Origin: Clostridia bacterium
GTDB taxonomy: Bacteria > Bacillota_A > Clostridia > Oscillospirales > Acutalibacteraceae
Reading direction: 5' to 3'
NCBI GenBank assembly: GCA_017397065.1
Contig: JAFQKE010000028.1
Location: 62,001 to 126,000, forward strand
Length of the DNA stretch: 64,000 nucleotides
Below, in pieces: positions 18,292-26,377 of the stretch. The stretch's first letter is position 1. Each line of letters begins with the position of its first letter. The position numbers and the translations under genes were made by a program. The notes under the pieces were generated by a model that had not been told where the DNA came from, searched no databases, and saw nothing but the letters and a program-made list of their open reading frames with translations.

Positions 18292-19325
18292 AAAATAACA
18301 CCCTCGTCAGAGGAAACAACCTCGCCGATAATGTAGGCGTCCTCGCCGTTTGCATTTAAGATTTCTACTGCCTTTTCGGCATCCTCTTTAGCAACGGTAA
18401 CGCTCATACCAACACCCATATTAAAGGTGTTGAACATATCACGCTCGGGGATGTTGCCAACCTTTGCAATGTAATTGAAAATAGGTAAGATTTTAAGTGC
18501 AGATTTATCTACCTTAACGCTTTTGCCATCGGGCAGAGCACGGGGAATATTCTCATAAAATCCGCCGCCGGTGATGTGAGAAACAGCCTTAACCTTAACC
18601 TCTTTAAAGAGGGCGAGCATAGATTTTACATACATTTTTGTGGGGGTGAGTAAGGTCTCGCCCAAGGATTTGCCACCGAGCTCCTCAACGGGGGCGGTTA
18701 AATCTGCGTTTTCAATATCAAACACCTTGCGAACCAAGGAGAAGCCGTTGGAGTGAACGCCGGTGGAGGCAAGAGCAATAACCACGTCGCCGTCGGTAAC
18801 GGTGTTTTTATCTAAGATTTTTGATTTATCTACAACGCCGGTGCAGTAGCCTGCAAGGTCATAATCCTCCTCGGGCATAAGACCGGGATGCTCGGCAGTT
18901 TCGCCACCGATTAAAGCACAGCCTGCCTGAACGCAACCCTCGGCAACGCCGCCAACGATATCGGCGATTTTTTCGGGATAGTTTTTGCCGCAAGCGATAT
19001 AATCAAGGAAGAAAAGAGGCTTTGCGCCACAGCAGATAATATCATTTGCACACATTGCAACGCAGTCGATACCGATTGTATCGTGCTTATCAAGAAGCAT
19101 TGCGAGCTTGATTTTGGTGCCAACACCGTCGGTGCCCGAAACCAAAACGGGTTCACTAATTCCGGTGAGGTCTAAGCCAAAGCAACCGCCAAAGCCGCCA
19201 ACATCATCAAGGCAACCCTCGTTTTTGGTTCTTGCAATGTGCTTTTTCATAAGCTCTACCGAACGGTAGCCGGCGGTAATATCAACGCCTGCTGCTGCGT
19301 AGCTTTCTGATCTTGAATTTTTCAT
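18288..19325 (-). CDS. purM: phosphoribosylformylglycinamidine cyclo-ligase (AIR synthetase)
   Basis: A 345-residue enzyme closing the imidazole ring (FGAM to AIR, ATP-dependent). YAAAGVDITAGYRSVELM, GTDGVGTKIKLA, the GGETAEHPG loop and HITGGGFYENIPR are all family hallmarks. AAAGAGGAATAC precedes the ATG. It is separated from purF upstream by a 617-nt repeat-filled gap and overlaps purN downstream by 4 nt. Confidence 0.97.
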   Translation of the reverse strand: MKNSRSESYAAAGVDITAGYRSVELMKKHIARTKNEGCLDDVGGFGGCFGLDLTGISEPVLVSGTDGVGTKIKLAMLLDKHDTIGIDCVAMCANDIICCGAKPLFFLDYIACGKNYPEKIADIVGGVAEGCVQAGCALIGGETAEHPGLMPEEDYDLAGYCTGVVDKSKILDKNTVTDGDVVIALASTGVHSNGFSLVRKVFDIENADLTAPVEELGGKSLGETLLTPTKMYVKSMLALFKEVKVKAVSHITGGGFYENIPRALPDGKSVKVDKSALKILPIFNYIAKVGNIPERDMFNTFNMGVGMSVTVAKEDAEKAVEILNANGEDAYIIGEVVSSDEGVIL

Positions 19326-19379
19326 AATGTATTCCTCTTTTCCTTAAATTTCGTTTATGTGAATAATGTTTTTTTACCT

Positions 19380-19942
19380 GCTCCACCGCTAATGCGGTCC
19401 GCCCTGCCCCTGAAGGGGAAGACTTTGGGAGGTTTTGTTTAAATTTTTGCGGACAGTCCGGGAGGCCTGTCCCTACAGTTTACACCCGAATAACAAAAAT
19501 GTAATATGGGCAATTTAATCAAAGCCTTAGCCGTAGAGAAAATTGTTTGGATTGAATTTTTCGTGCGAGGTTTTTACCACAGTTTACACCCGAATAATAA
19601 AAATGTAATACGGGCTATTTAATCAAGGCCTAGCCGCAGAGAAAATTGTTCAGATTGGTTTTTTTGTGCGAGTTTTTTACCACAGTTCACACCGCCCAAG
19701 CAACAAAAATGTAATACGGGCAATTTAATCAAGGCCTAGCCGTAGAGAAAATTGTTTAGAGTGCCGTTTTGGGTGAGCAGTGCCGTACATTTTGTACTGC
19801 CCCGACCCAAAATGGTGCTATGGGTAATTTAATCAAGGCCTAGCCGTAGAGAAAATTGTTCAGATTGAATTTTTCGTGCGAGGAGCTGTGCTATCTGCAC
19901 CGCCCGAGCAACAAAAATACAATATGGACAATTTAATCAAGG
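19380..19942. repeat. intra-operon tandem array of ~105-bp units
   Basis: The motif CAATTTAATCAA (with small variants) starts at 19511, 19615, 19721, 19825 and 19929, a period of 104-106 bp. Each full unit then reads GGCCTAGCCGTAGAGAAAATTG, a variable middle, and CAACAAAAATGTAATACGGG or a variant. One unit has a diverged middle (about 19765-19820). Within units ACAATTT and AAATTGT can pair. The array runs up to the purF stop codon. Upstream of it, 19391-19485 holds members of the GCGGACAGTCCGGGAGGCC hairpin family. No open frame of note was seen. Confidence 0.85.
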
Positions 19943-21364
19943 CTACTCTTTGCCATTCCAGCAGTAGGTGCATAGTTTACATGGTTCAAGGCCGATAGCT
20001 TTAATTACTCCCTCCAAGGACTGAAACTCCAAGGAAGCAAAATTAAGTTTTTCAGCAATGGACTTGCGGAGATTTTTGCCACGCTCGGTGAAAGGGTCGC
20101 TATATTCTTCTAAATATTTAAAGCCCTCTTCTCCCTCTAATTCCATAATTGTCTGCCTTGCAATAAGCTCCATTTCATCGGTAGCACGAGAAAAATTAAG
20201 ATATTTACAACTGTACATAATAGGCGGACAGGCAGAACGCATATGCACCGACTCTGCACCGTTATCATAAAGAAAATCTACCGTTTCTTTAAGCTGAGTT
20301 CCACGAACAATGGAATCATCAACAAAAAGGAGATTTTTACCCTTAATTAAATCGTGAACGGGAACCTGTTTCATTTTAGCAATGCGATTACGCTCAATTT
20401 GCTTTTGCGGCGTAAAGCTTCTCGCCCACGTTGGGGTATATTTTATAAAAGCACGTGCAAAGGGAATATGACTTTGATTTGCATAACCGATGGCGTGAGG
20501 TGTACCCGAATCGGGAACGCCGCCCACATAATCTACCACCTCGGCATTGCCAACCTCTTTGTCGTGCTCGGCCATTATACCGCCGTTGCGGTAGCGCATA
20601 ATCTCAACATTAACACCCTCGTAGGTGGAATTGGGATAGCCATAATAGCTCCAAAGGAAGGAGCACATTTTCATCTCCTTGCCGGGGGGTGAAAGCTGAG
20701 TGCAATCCTCTGCGGTGATTTCTACAATTTCTGCAGGGCCAAGCTCCTTATAATCCTCGTAGCCCAGCTTCTGATAAGCAAAGGATTCAAAGGAAACACA
20801 AAAGCCCTCATCACATCTGCCAACCAAAACGGGAAGTCTGCCAACTCTGTCACGTGCGGCGATGATGCTGCCCTTATCGGTTAGGATTATGATTGTGGTT
20901 GTACCCTTTACAACCTCCTGCACAAAGCGAATACCATCGGCAAAATTTTCTTTTTGATTTATAAGAGCGGCGATGAGCTCGGTGGGATTTACCCTGCCGC
21001 CCGTCATCGAATCAAAATATCCGCCCTTGGAAAGATAGTCGTTAATCAACTCGTCGGCATTGTTTACAATACCAATGTTGCAAATTGCATATGTGCCAAG
21101 CTTAGAACGGATAAGCAACGGCTGAGGCTCAAAATCGCTTATACAACCGATAGCGGCAAATCCGTGCATTTCTTCAAACACTTTTTCAAACTTGGTACGA
21201 AAAGGAGAATTTTGAATATTATGTATTTCACGCTGATGACCTATTTCTGAATCATAAGCCGCCATACCGCCCCTACGTGTGCCTAAATGTGAATGATAAT
21301 CGGTACCAAAAAAAACGTCTGCCATAGCATCGTGCTTGGTAACCGCACCAAAAAATCCTCCCAT
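19943..21364 (-). CDS. purF: amidophosphoribosyltransferase homologue with a degenerate glutaminase site
   Basis: A 473-residue PurF-like protein; PurF makes 5-phosphoribosylamine from PRPP and an amide nitrogen. The phosphoribosyltransferase half is intact: VDDSIVRGT binds PRPP, and Cys residues in SACPP, YSCKY and PCKLCTYCW match the [4Fe-4S] ligands of the Bacillus-type enzyme. The glutaminase half is unusual. The chain begins MGGFFGAV where active enzymes expose Cys in CGVFG, with no propeptide and no nearby Cys. The oxyanion HNGNL region reads CNIGI, and the usual SDTE reads NPTE. The start is secure (AGGAGATG spaced 9 nt; no in-frame alternative). It may use free ammonia or a partner glutaminase; both ideas are inference. 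It lies between purE and purM. Confidence 0.9.
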   Translation of the reverse strand: MGGFFGAVTKHDAMADVFFGTDYHSHLGTRRGGMAAYDSEIGHQREIHNIQNSPFRTKFEKVFEEMHGFAAIGCISDFEPQPLLIRSKLGTYAICNIGIVNNADELINDYLSKGGYFDSMTGGRVNPTELIAALINQKENFADGIRFVQEVVKGTTTIIILTDKGSIIAARDRVGRLPVLVGRCDEGFCVSFESFAYQKLGYEDYKELGPAEIVEITAEDCTQLSPPGKEMKMCSFLWSYYGYPNSTYEGVNVEIMRYRNGGIMAEHDKEVGNAEVVDYVGGVPDSGTPHAIGYANQSHIPFARAFIKYTPTWARSFTPQKQIERNRIAKMKQVPVHDLIKGKNLLFVDDSIVRGTQLKETVDFLYDNGAESVHMRSACPPIMYSCKYLNFSRATDEMELIARQTIMELEGEEGFKYLEEYSDPFTERGKNLRKSIAEKLNFASLEFQSLEGVIKAIGLEPCKLCTYCWNGKE

Positions 21365-21433
21365 TTTTAATCATCTCCTGAACTATTTGCTGTTTTAATT
21401 TTTGATATTTTATTTTTCTATATAAACAGTTGC

Positions 21434-21460
21434 AGCCGACCAAGGCTATGATGGTCGGCG
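21434..21460. other. hairpin between purE and purF
   Basis: GCCGACCA (21435-21442) pairs with TGGTCGGC (21452-21459). No T-tract follows on the - strand, so it is more likely an mRNA stability or processing element than a terminator. Confidence 0.4.
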
Positions 21461-21473
21461 CAAATCACACCGT

Positions 21474-21974
21474 TTAAAAACGGCGTGAAAACTCTTCATT
21501 TATTTGACGGTCTTTTTCCAAAACGTCACGTGCAGCCTTTGCTCTTTCGGCCAAAAGCTTGGTGGTAAGGTCGGCATCATTAACCGCCAAAATCTGAATT
21601 GCAAGAAGTGCGGCGTTTGCGGCACCGTCAATAGCAACGGTTGCAACAGGGATTCCTGCCGGCATTTGAACGGTGGAAAGAAGTGCATCCATACCATCTA
21701 AAACCGATGCCTTTATGGGAATACCGATAACCGGCAAAACGGTGTTTGCGGCAATGGCGCCTGCTAAATGGGCAGCCTTGCCTGCGGCGGCTATCATAAC
21801 ACCGAATCCATTTTCAGCGGCAAGCGATGCAAAGGTCTTGGCCTGCTCGGGAGTGCGGTGTGCCGAAAGCACATGAACCTCAAAAGGAACTTCATACGTC
21901 CTTAAAACTTCTACAGCCTTTTTAACTACGGGAAGGTCGCTATCGCTTCCCATAATAATTGCAACTTTTTTCAT
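21474..21974 (-). CDS. purE: N5-carboxyaminoimidazole ribonucleotide mutase / AIR carboxylase
   Basis: A 166-residue PurE that carboxylates the AIR-derived imidazole ring. IIMGSDSDLPV (N-terminus), VLSAHRTPEQ and AAAGKAAHLAG are the family active-site loops. Where most PurE read AAGGAAHL this protein reads AAGKAAHL, a small deviation. No purK is seen nearby, so whether it uses N5-CAIR or AIR plus CO2 cannot be decided here. ATG 21974 is preferred to the TTG at 21980 because AAAGGA is about 10 nt from the ATG and only 4 nt from the TTG. It is the first gene of the operon, behind the ZTP riboswitch. Confidence 0.95.
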   Translation of the reverse strand: MKKVAIIMGSDSDLPVVKKAVEVLRTYEVPFEVHVLSAHRTPEQAKTFASLAAENGFGVMIAAAGKAAHLAGAIAANTVLPVIGIPIKASVLDGMDALLSTVQMPAGIPVATVAIDGAANAALLAIQILAVNDADLTTKLLAERAKAARDVLEKDRQINEEFSRRF

Positions 21975-22009
21975 ATGCAAACATTCCTTTCATTTGTTTT
22001 GAAAATAAT

Positions 22010-22058
22010 AAAAAACAAAAAGGCGGTCTTATCCCTTTAGTTAGGAAACAAGACTGCC
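22010..22058 (-). terminator. riboswitch-controlled terminator ahead of purE
   Basis: On the - strand GGCAGTCTT (22058-22050) pairs with AAGACCGCC (22030-22022) with one mismatch, followed by a TTTTTGTTTTTT tract. The 5' arm overlaps the conserved CUGGGCA of the aptamer, so ligand binding should disrupt the hairpin. Confidence 0.75.
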
Positions 22059-22148
22059 CAGACGGTCGGCAAAAGCCGGTATAAGTTAAAACCTTACCCT
22101 ATTTTCTTTGCTCCATGTGGTGCTCCACTTAATTCCGTCAGGGACAAA
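22050..22148 (-). promoter_or_regulatory. ZTP (pfl) riboswitch aptamer
   Basis: Read on the - strand: CUGACGGAAUUAAGUGG at about 22140, then a GUGGAGCACCAC stem, a linker of about 45 nt, and GCCGACCGUCUGGGCA (22070-22055). These match the two conserved halves of the ZTP-sensing pfl RNA as I recall it. In this class CUGACGG pairs with the CCGUC of the second half. ZTP/ZMP accumulates when 10-formyl-THF is limiting, and binding normally turns on downstream purine and one-carbon genes. Here those include purN, AICAR formyltransferase and fhs. It is followed at once by a terminator, giving a transcriptional on-switch. Confidence 0.88.
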
Positions 22149-22184
22149 GAAAGCTATAATATTTATGTTTCAAATAACAAAAAT

Positions 22185-22213
22185 ATTATACCATATAAGG
22201 CAATTTGTGTCAA
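22185..22213 (-). promoter_or_regulatory. purine operon promoter
   Basis: Perfect TTGACA (22213-22208), 17-bp spacer, perfect TATAAT (22190-22185) on the - strand. Transcription should start near 22178, so the riboswitch lies in the 5' leader of the nine-gene mRNA. Confidence 0.9.
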
Positions 22214-22278
22214 TGAATAAAAGTTCTTTTTTAAGGCTTTTTTTATTTTTAGTTAAATTTCATAATTAACGCAAAAAA

Positions 22279-23493
22279 CTATTTGTTATTTTTGAAAAAT
22301 TTTCTGTTCCATAAAGGGATTGTAACAAAGCAAACAGCGGTACCAAGCACCGCAATCAAAGCCCAAACACCCACCGTTACCGACCAACCGGAGTTATCGG
22401 TAAGCAGGGCGATTCCGTAGGTAGAAACGGCACTGCCCACATAGGTGCAGGAGTTAAGAAGCCCCGAAACCAAAGATATTTTTCCGGTGCTTTTGTAAAA
22501 GGACGGCACCATACAAATAAGCATAAGATTTACGCCGTGCATTGCGCCCACCAAAACGGCAAGGCAAACAATTGATATTACAGCACTGCCGCCGTTTAAA
22601 AGATAAAGTATAGCAGCCGCAATACTGCCGACGCCGAATATTACACCAGCCGAAAGAACAGGGCTTTTGAAAACCTTGTAATAGAGCCAACCGCCAAAGC
22701 CGTGGCAGACCATACTGAATATGGGAAGCACAACGCTTGTGAGAATTGCCAAAGCACTTCCGAGCTTAAACATATCGTCAATATAGGTGGGAGTCCAGGT
22801 TGTAACGCCGTCACGAAGAGCTCCCTGAAGCACAATCGCCATCATTATAAGCACAAAAAGAAGGTCTATTCTAAAGCGGCCAAGCGGAGGAGCGAATTTA
22901 AAATTATTATCGCCTTTTAAATCGGAATCCGAATCGATTTTCGGGCAGAGCATCTGCCACACAAACAGCATAAAAACGCCCAAAACAGCCGAAACCCAAA
23001 ATACGCTTTTCCAGCCCCAAAGGGAGATTAAAAGGGGTGATATTAAAAACACAACTATGGTACCTGCCGAGCTTCCGTAAGAGACCTTAACGCTTGCCTT
23101 GCGGTATTCATCACCCTCAAAGAGGTTTACCATAAGGCGTACCATTGGCGGCCACATAAAGGCTTGAGCAAATCCGTTTACGCTCCATAGCACCGCCATT
23201 TGAATTGGATTATTGCAAAACGGGATTATTATGTTGATAAAAACAGAAATCAAAAGTCCTGCAAAAACAAGTCGCTTAGGTTGGATTTTATCACCCATAA
23301 AGCCGCTTATTATCTGCCCCACTCCGTATGTTATAAAGCTGCCTGTAAGTGCAACCGAAAGCGAAGCATTACTAAAGCCGGTGGATTTTACCATTTCTAC
23401 CAAAACGGCACCATAATTTATACGGGTTATGTAGCTTATAAGATATGTAGCCGCAAAAAGGTAGGCAACGGCACCGCCGCTCAGCTTTTTCAT
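22279..23493 (-). CDS. MFS transporter, organophosphate antiporter (OPA/GlpT)-like
   Basis: A 404-residue integral membrane protein with about 12 hydrophobic helices. The N-terminal TRINYGAVL segment, the loop GDKIQPKRLVFAG between helices 2 and 3, and WSVNGFAQAFMWPPMVRLM resemble the GlpT/UhpT branch of the major facilitator superfamily, which exchanges sugar phosphates for phosphate. Substrate cannot be read from sequence. AAAAGGGATG precedes the ATG, and a strong promoter is present, so it is a single-gene unit. It ends about 65 bp before the purine operon promoter, with no strong terminator in between. Some read-through into the purine leader is possible. Confidence 0.8.
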   Translation of the reverse strand: MKKLSGGAVAYLFAATYLISYITRINYGAVLVEMVKSTGFSNASLSVALTGSFITYGVGQIISGFMGDKIQPKRLVFAGLLISVFINIIIPFCNNPIQMAVLWSVNGFAQAFMWPPMVRLMVNLFEGDEYRKASVKVSYGSSAGTIVVFLISPLLISLWGWKSVFWVSAVLGVFMLFVWQMLCPKIDSDSDLKGDNNFKFAPPLGRFRIDLLFVLIMMAIVLQGALRDGVTTWTPTYIDDMFKLGSALAILTSVVLPIFSMVCHGFGGWLYYKVFKSPVLSAGVIFGVGSIAAAILYLLNGGSAVISIVCLAVLVGAMHGVNLMLICMVPSFYKSTGKISLVSGLLNSCTYVGSAVSTYGIALLTDNSGWSVTVGVWALIAVLGTAVCFVTIPLWNRKFFKNNK

Positions 23494-23529
23494 CTAAAAT
23501 CATCCCTTTTAAAAGACATTTACGCAACA

Positions 23530-23558
23530 ATATTAGCACAGTTAAAATATGATGTCAA
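23530..23558 (-). promoter_or_regulatory. promoter of the OPA-like transporter gene
   Basis: TTGACA (23558-23553), 17-bp spacer, TAATAT (23535-23530) on the - strand. Confidence 0.75.
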
Positions 23559-23560
23559 TA

Positions 23561-23590
23561 AAAAAAGGTTGCCCGAAAGCAACCTTTTTA
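23561..23590 (-). terminator. terminator behind the nhaC-type gene
   Basis: AAAAGGTTGC pairs with GCAACCTTTT around a CCGAAA loop, with runs of A and T on either side. It lies immediately after the antiporter stop codon and just upstream of the next promoter. Confidence 0.8.
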
Positions 23591-23596
23591 AAAAGC

Positions 23597-25354
23597 TTAT
23601 TCTACCGCTTTATTTTTTGTTGCAAATTTAATTACAAACAAAACGGCAATGGTCATAACTACTGCCATAGGCAGGCATATCCAAGCATTCTGAATAAAGG
23701 GAGCAATAAGGAAGTTTACAAAGGATATTGCCGCAACAGTAATTGCATAGGGAAGCTGAGTTGATACGTGATTTATGTGGTCGCACTGTGCACCCGCAGA
23801 GGACATAATGGTTGTATCGGAGATGGGTGAGCAGTGGTCGCCGCAAACGGCACCTGCAAGGCAGGCAGACATACCAATAACCATAAGAGTATGGTCGGCA
23901 GGGTCGGGGAAGAGAACAATAACAATGGGAATAAGTATACCAAATGTACCCCATGATGTTCCGGTTGAGAAAGAAAGTATGCAAGCAACAACAAATATAA
24001 TTGCAGGTAAGAAAAGATTTAAGTTTCCTGCGGCGTTTTCCATAAGCTGTGCAACAAAGATTTTTGCACCGAGCAAGGAGGTCATATTTTTAAGTGCGGT
24101 TGCCATAGTTAAAATGAGAATTGCAGAAACCATTGCCTTAAAGCCTGCAGGAATACTATCCATAGCAGATTTAAAGCTTACAACTCTTCTTATAAGCATA
24201 TAAACAATTACAATAACAAGTGTAATGAGTGCACCCCAAGGCAGACCTACGGTTGCATCGGTATCGGAGAATGCCGAAACAATGTTGATTCCCTTAAAGG
24301 AGTTGCCGTTACCTACATAAAGAAGTGCAGCAACAGAGCATACAATTAAAATTATAATAGGTAATACTAAATCAACAACCTTGCCTCTTTCGGAGCCTTT
24401 TTCATTGCTCGCATCAGAAACCTGTTCGCCCTTACCGCCAAAAAGGTCGCCCTTCATAGCCATAAGCTCGTGCTTTCTCATTGGGCCGTAATCAAACTTC
24501 ATAAGGGTGAGAGTTATAATAAACACAAAGGTTAAAATGGAATAGAAGTTATAGGGAATAGCCTCAATAAACATTCCAAGTCCCTTGCCCTCGGGGAAGG
24601 AGGAGGAAACTGCGGCTGCCCAAGATGAGATAGGTGCTATCATACAAACGGGAGCTGCGGTAGCATCAATTAAATATGCGAATTTTGAACGGGAAATCTT
24701 GGCTTTATCGGTAACGGGACGCATAATTGAACCGACTGTAAGGCAGTTGAAATAGTCGTCGATAAAGATTAAAACACCTAAAACAAAGGTTGCAAGAGAG
24801 GCACCCACTTTAGATTTTATGTGTTTTTCAGCCCAACGGCCAAATGCGGCAGAACCGCCCGATTTGTTGATAAGAATAACCATAATTCCAAGTAAAACAA
24901 GGAACATAAATATACCTGCCGTGCCCGAAATTGCATCGGTAATACCGGTGGTAACTATGTTATCCATCGCTCCTGTAAAGCTGAAGTTGGCCGAAAGAAC
25001 ACCGCCAACCACAATACCGATAAAGAGTGATGAGAACACCTCTTTGGTAATGAGAGCAAGCACAATTGCTATGATTGGTGGCACAAGTGCCCAGAAAGAA
25101 GAATAAAGAGGTCTTTCTGCCTTGGCCGTTTCCATTGCGAGCTTATAATGCTCCTCGTGATTTTCGTCATAATAGTCTGTGCTTTCGGGATTTTTGTGGT
25201 CTGTGTATTTGTCTAGATAATCAAAAGCAACTTCGGAATCTGAAAAATCATATGATGAAAAATCAGGTGCTTCGGCTGCCGCACTAAAGCTAAACATAGA
25301 CACAGCAATGATTACCACAAATAGCATTGCTACAAGTTTTTTTGCTATTGCCAT
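23597..25354 (-). CDS. NhaC-family Na+/H+ antiporter with N-terminal signal peptide
   Basis: A 585-residue member of the NhaC antiporter family (PF03553), expected to exchange sodium or an organic cation/anion for protons. The first about 27 residues look like a cleavable signal (KK, hydrophobic stretch, AAAEA), followed by about 70 mostly acidic and aromatic residues before the first transporter helix (WALVPPIIAIVLALIT). Family features include DDYFNCLTVGSIMRP and the late TGTSWGTFGILIP and GDHCSPISDTT segments. The extra exported N-terminal segment is not part of the standard family length. AAAAAGGAG precedes the ATG. Promoter and terminator make it monocistronic. Confidence 0.88.
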   Translation of the reverse strand: MAIAKKLVAMLFVVIIAVSMFSFSAAAEAPDFSSYDFSDSEVAFDYLDKYTDHKNPESTDYYDENHEEHYKLAMETAKAERPLYSSFWALVPPIIAIVLALITKEVFSSLFIGIVVGGVLSANFSFTGAMDNIVTTGITDAISGTAGIFMFLVLLGIMVILINKSGGSAAFGRWAEKHIKSKVGASLATFVLGVLIFIDDYFNCLTVGSIMRPVTDKAKISRSKFAYLIDATAAPVCMIAPISSWAAAVSSSFPEGKGLGMFIEAIPYNFYSILTFVFIITLTLMKFDYGPMRKHELMAMKGDLFGGKGEQVSDASNEKGSERGKVVDLVLPIIILIVCSVAALLYVGNGNSFKGINIVSAFSDTDATVGLPWGALITLVIVIVYMLIRRVVSFKSAMDSIPAGFKAMVSAILILTMATALKNMTSLLGAKIFVAQLMENAAGNLNLFLPAIIFVVACILSFSTGTSWGTFGILIPIVIVLFPDPADHTLMVIGMSACLAGAVCGDHCSPISDTTIMSSAGAQCDHINHVSTQLPYAITVAAISFVNFLIAPFIQNAWICLPMAVVMTIAVLFVIKFATKNKAVE

Positions 25355-25412
25355 TTTTTGTTTTCTCCTTTTTAAAATAAGTTATTCGATACCCATCGAC
25401 ATTTATAGACAA

Positions 25413-25441
25413 ATATTAACACATTATTAAGAAGTTGTCAA
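25413..25441 (-). promoter_or_regulatory. promoter of the NhaC-type gene
   Basis: TTGACA (25441-25436), 17-bp spacer, TAATAT (25418-25413) on the - strand. The rest of the 258-bp divergent space (25355-25612) holds a + strand TATAAT at about 25573 for the ZIP gene and nothing else recognised. Confidence 0.75.
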
Positions 25442-25612
25442 TAATTTATTTCTCATTTAGATATCTTTATTTTGTCGCAATTCATCGCCCACTTTGTGCC
25501 AATAAATCCTCTGCCCCATCGCATACGCAAACTTATTTTTAAAAAAAAGTCTGTTCAAAAACTGCGTTATAGTATATAATGATAATATAAACATAAATAA
25601 AAGGGTGATTTT

Positions 25613-26365
25613 ATGCAGCTTGTTTTTTTAACAGCCTTAGGAGTGGGCGGTGCTACCGTTATAGGAGCACTAATTGGATTTGTGTTTAAACAGTTCTCAC
25701 ATAAATTTTCTGATATTGTGCTTTCCTTTGCGGCAGGCGTTATGCTTGCGGCGGCAGTTTTGGGACTCATTGTACCATCGCTTGAATATGGAGGAAAATG
25801 GGGACTTTTAATAACTATAGCAGGTATTTTTTGTGGAGCTGTCTGCCTTAATCTTATAGATAAATTAGTTCCTCATATGCATAAATTTATGGGCGAAACT
25901 GAGGGCAATTTAAAAAGCGCCAATTTAAACAAGGTGCTTTTGTTTGTAACCGCCATTGCCATACACAATCTGCCGGAGGGTATTGCGGCGGGTGTTAGCT
26001 TTGGTGCCGACAACCCTGAGGGAGCGCTTATTATAGCCGGCGGAATAGCCCTGCAAAACATCCCCGAGGGAATGGTTATTATAGCACCTATGCTGGCGGC
26101 GGGAGTAAGCCCCGGCAGAACCTTTGTTATAGCAATGTCCACCGGCGTTATTGAGGTTTTCGGCACACTGCTTGGCTACTTTGCGGTGAGCTTAGCATCG
26201 GCAATTCTCCCCTTTGCACTTGCCTTTGCAGGCGGCACAATGCTCTATGTTATAAGCGATGAAATGATACCCGAAACCCACGCACACGGATATCAGAGAG
26301 GTGCGACCTATGCGCTTTTGGTAGGATTTTGCCTGATTCTTGCAAGCGACGTGCTGTTAGGATAA
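25613..26365 (+). CDS. zupT: ZIP-family metal transporter
   Basis: A 250-residue membrane protein of the ZIP/ZupT family, which imports divalent metals such as zinc or iron. The two paired metal motifs are clear: HNLPEGIAAG and NIPEGMVI in helices 4 and 5. About eight helices fit the family. AAAGGGTGATTTT precedes the ATG. It has its own promoter and is followed only 12 bp later by an insertion sequence, which now separates it from a perfect hairpin terminator at 27799-27838. Confidence 0.9.
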   Translation: MQLVFLTALGVGGATVIGALIGFVFKQFSHKFSDIVLSFAAGVMLAAAVLGLIVPSLEYGGKWGLLITIAGIFCGAVCLNLIDKLVPHMHKFMGETEGNLKSANLNKVLLFVTAIAIHNLPEGIAAGVSFGADNPEGALIIAGGIALQNIPEGMVIIAPMLAAGVSPGRTFVIAMSTGVIEVFGTLLGYFAVSLASAILPFALAFAGGTMLYVISDEMIPETHAHGYQRGATYALLVGFCLILASDVLLG

Positions 26366-26377
26366 ATTGATTTTTAA

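Noticed and set aside
19511..19940. Tandem repeats as a possible CRISPR array
   Set aside because: The conserved part is far longer than a CRISPR repeat, spacers are partly conserved between units, and no cas genes are present.
21301..21400. A longer PurF with an N-terminal propeptide and hidden Cys
   Set aside because: The in-frame sequence upstream of MGGFFG has no start codon with a ribosome site and gives no CG motif; AGGAGATG fits the chosen ATG.
22050..22148. Guanine/adenine (purine) riboswitch ahead of purE
   Set aside because: The three-way-junction core sequences of that class are absent, while both halves of the ZTP class are recognisable.
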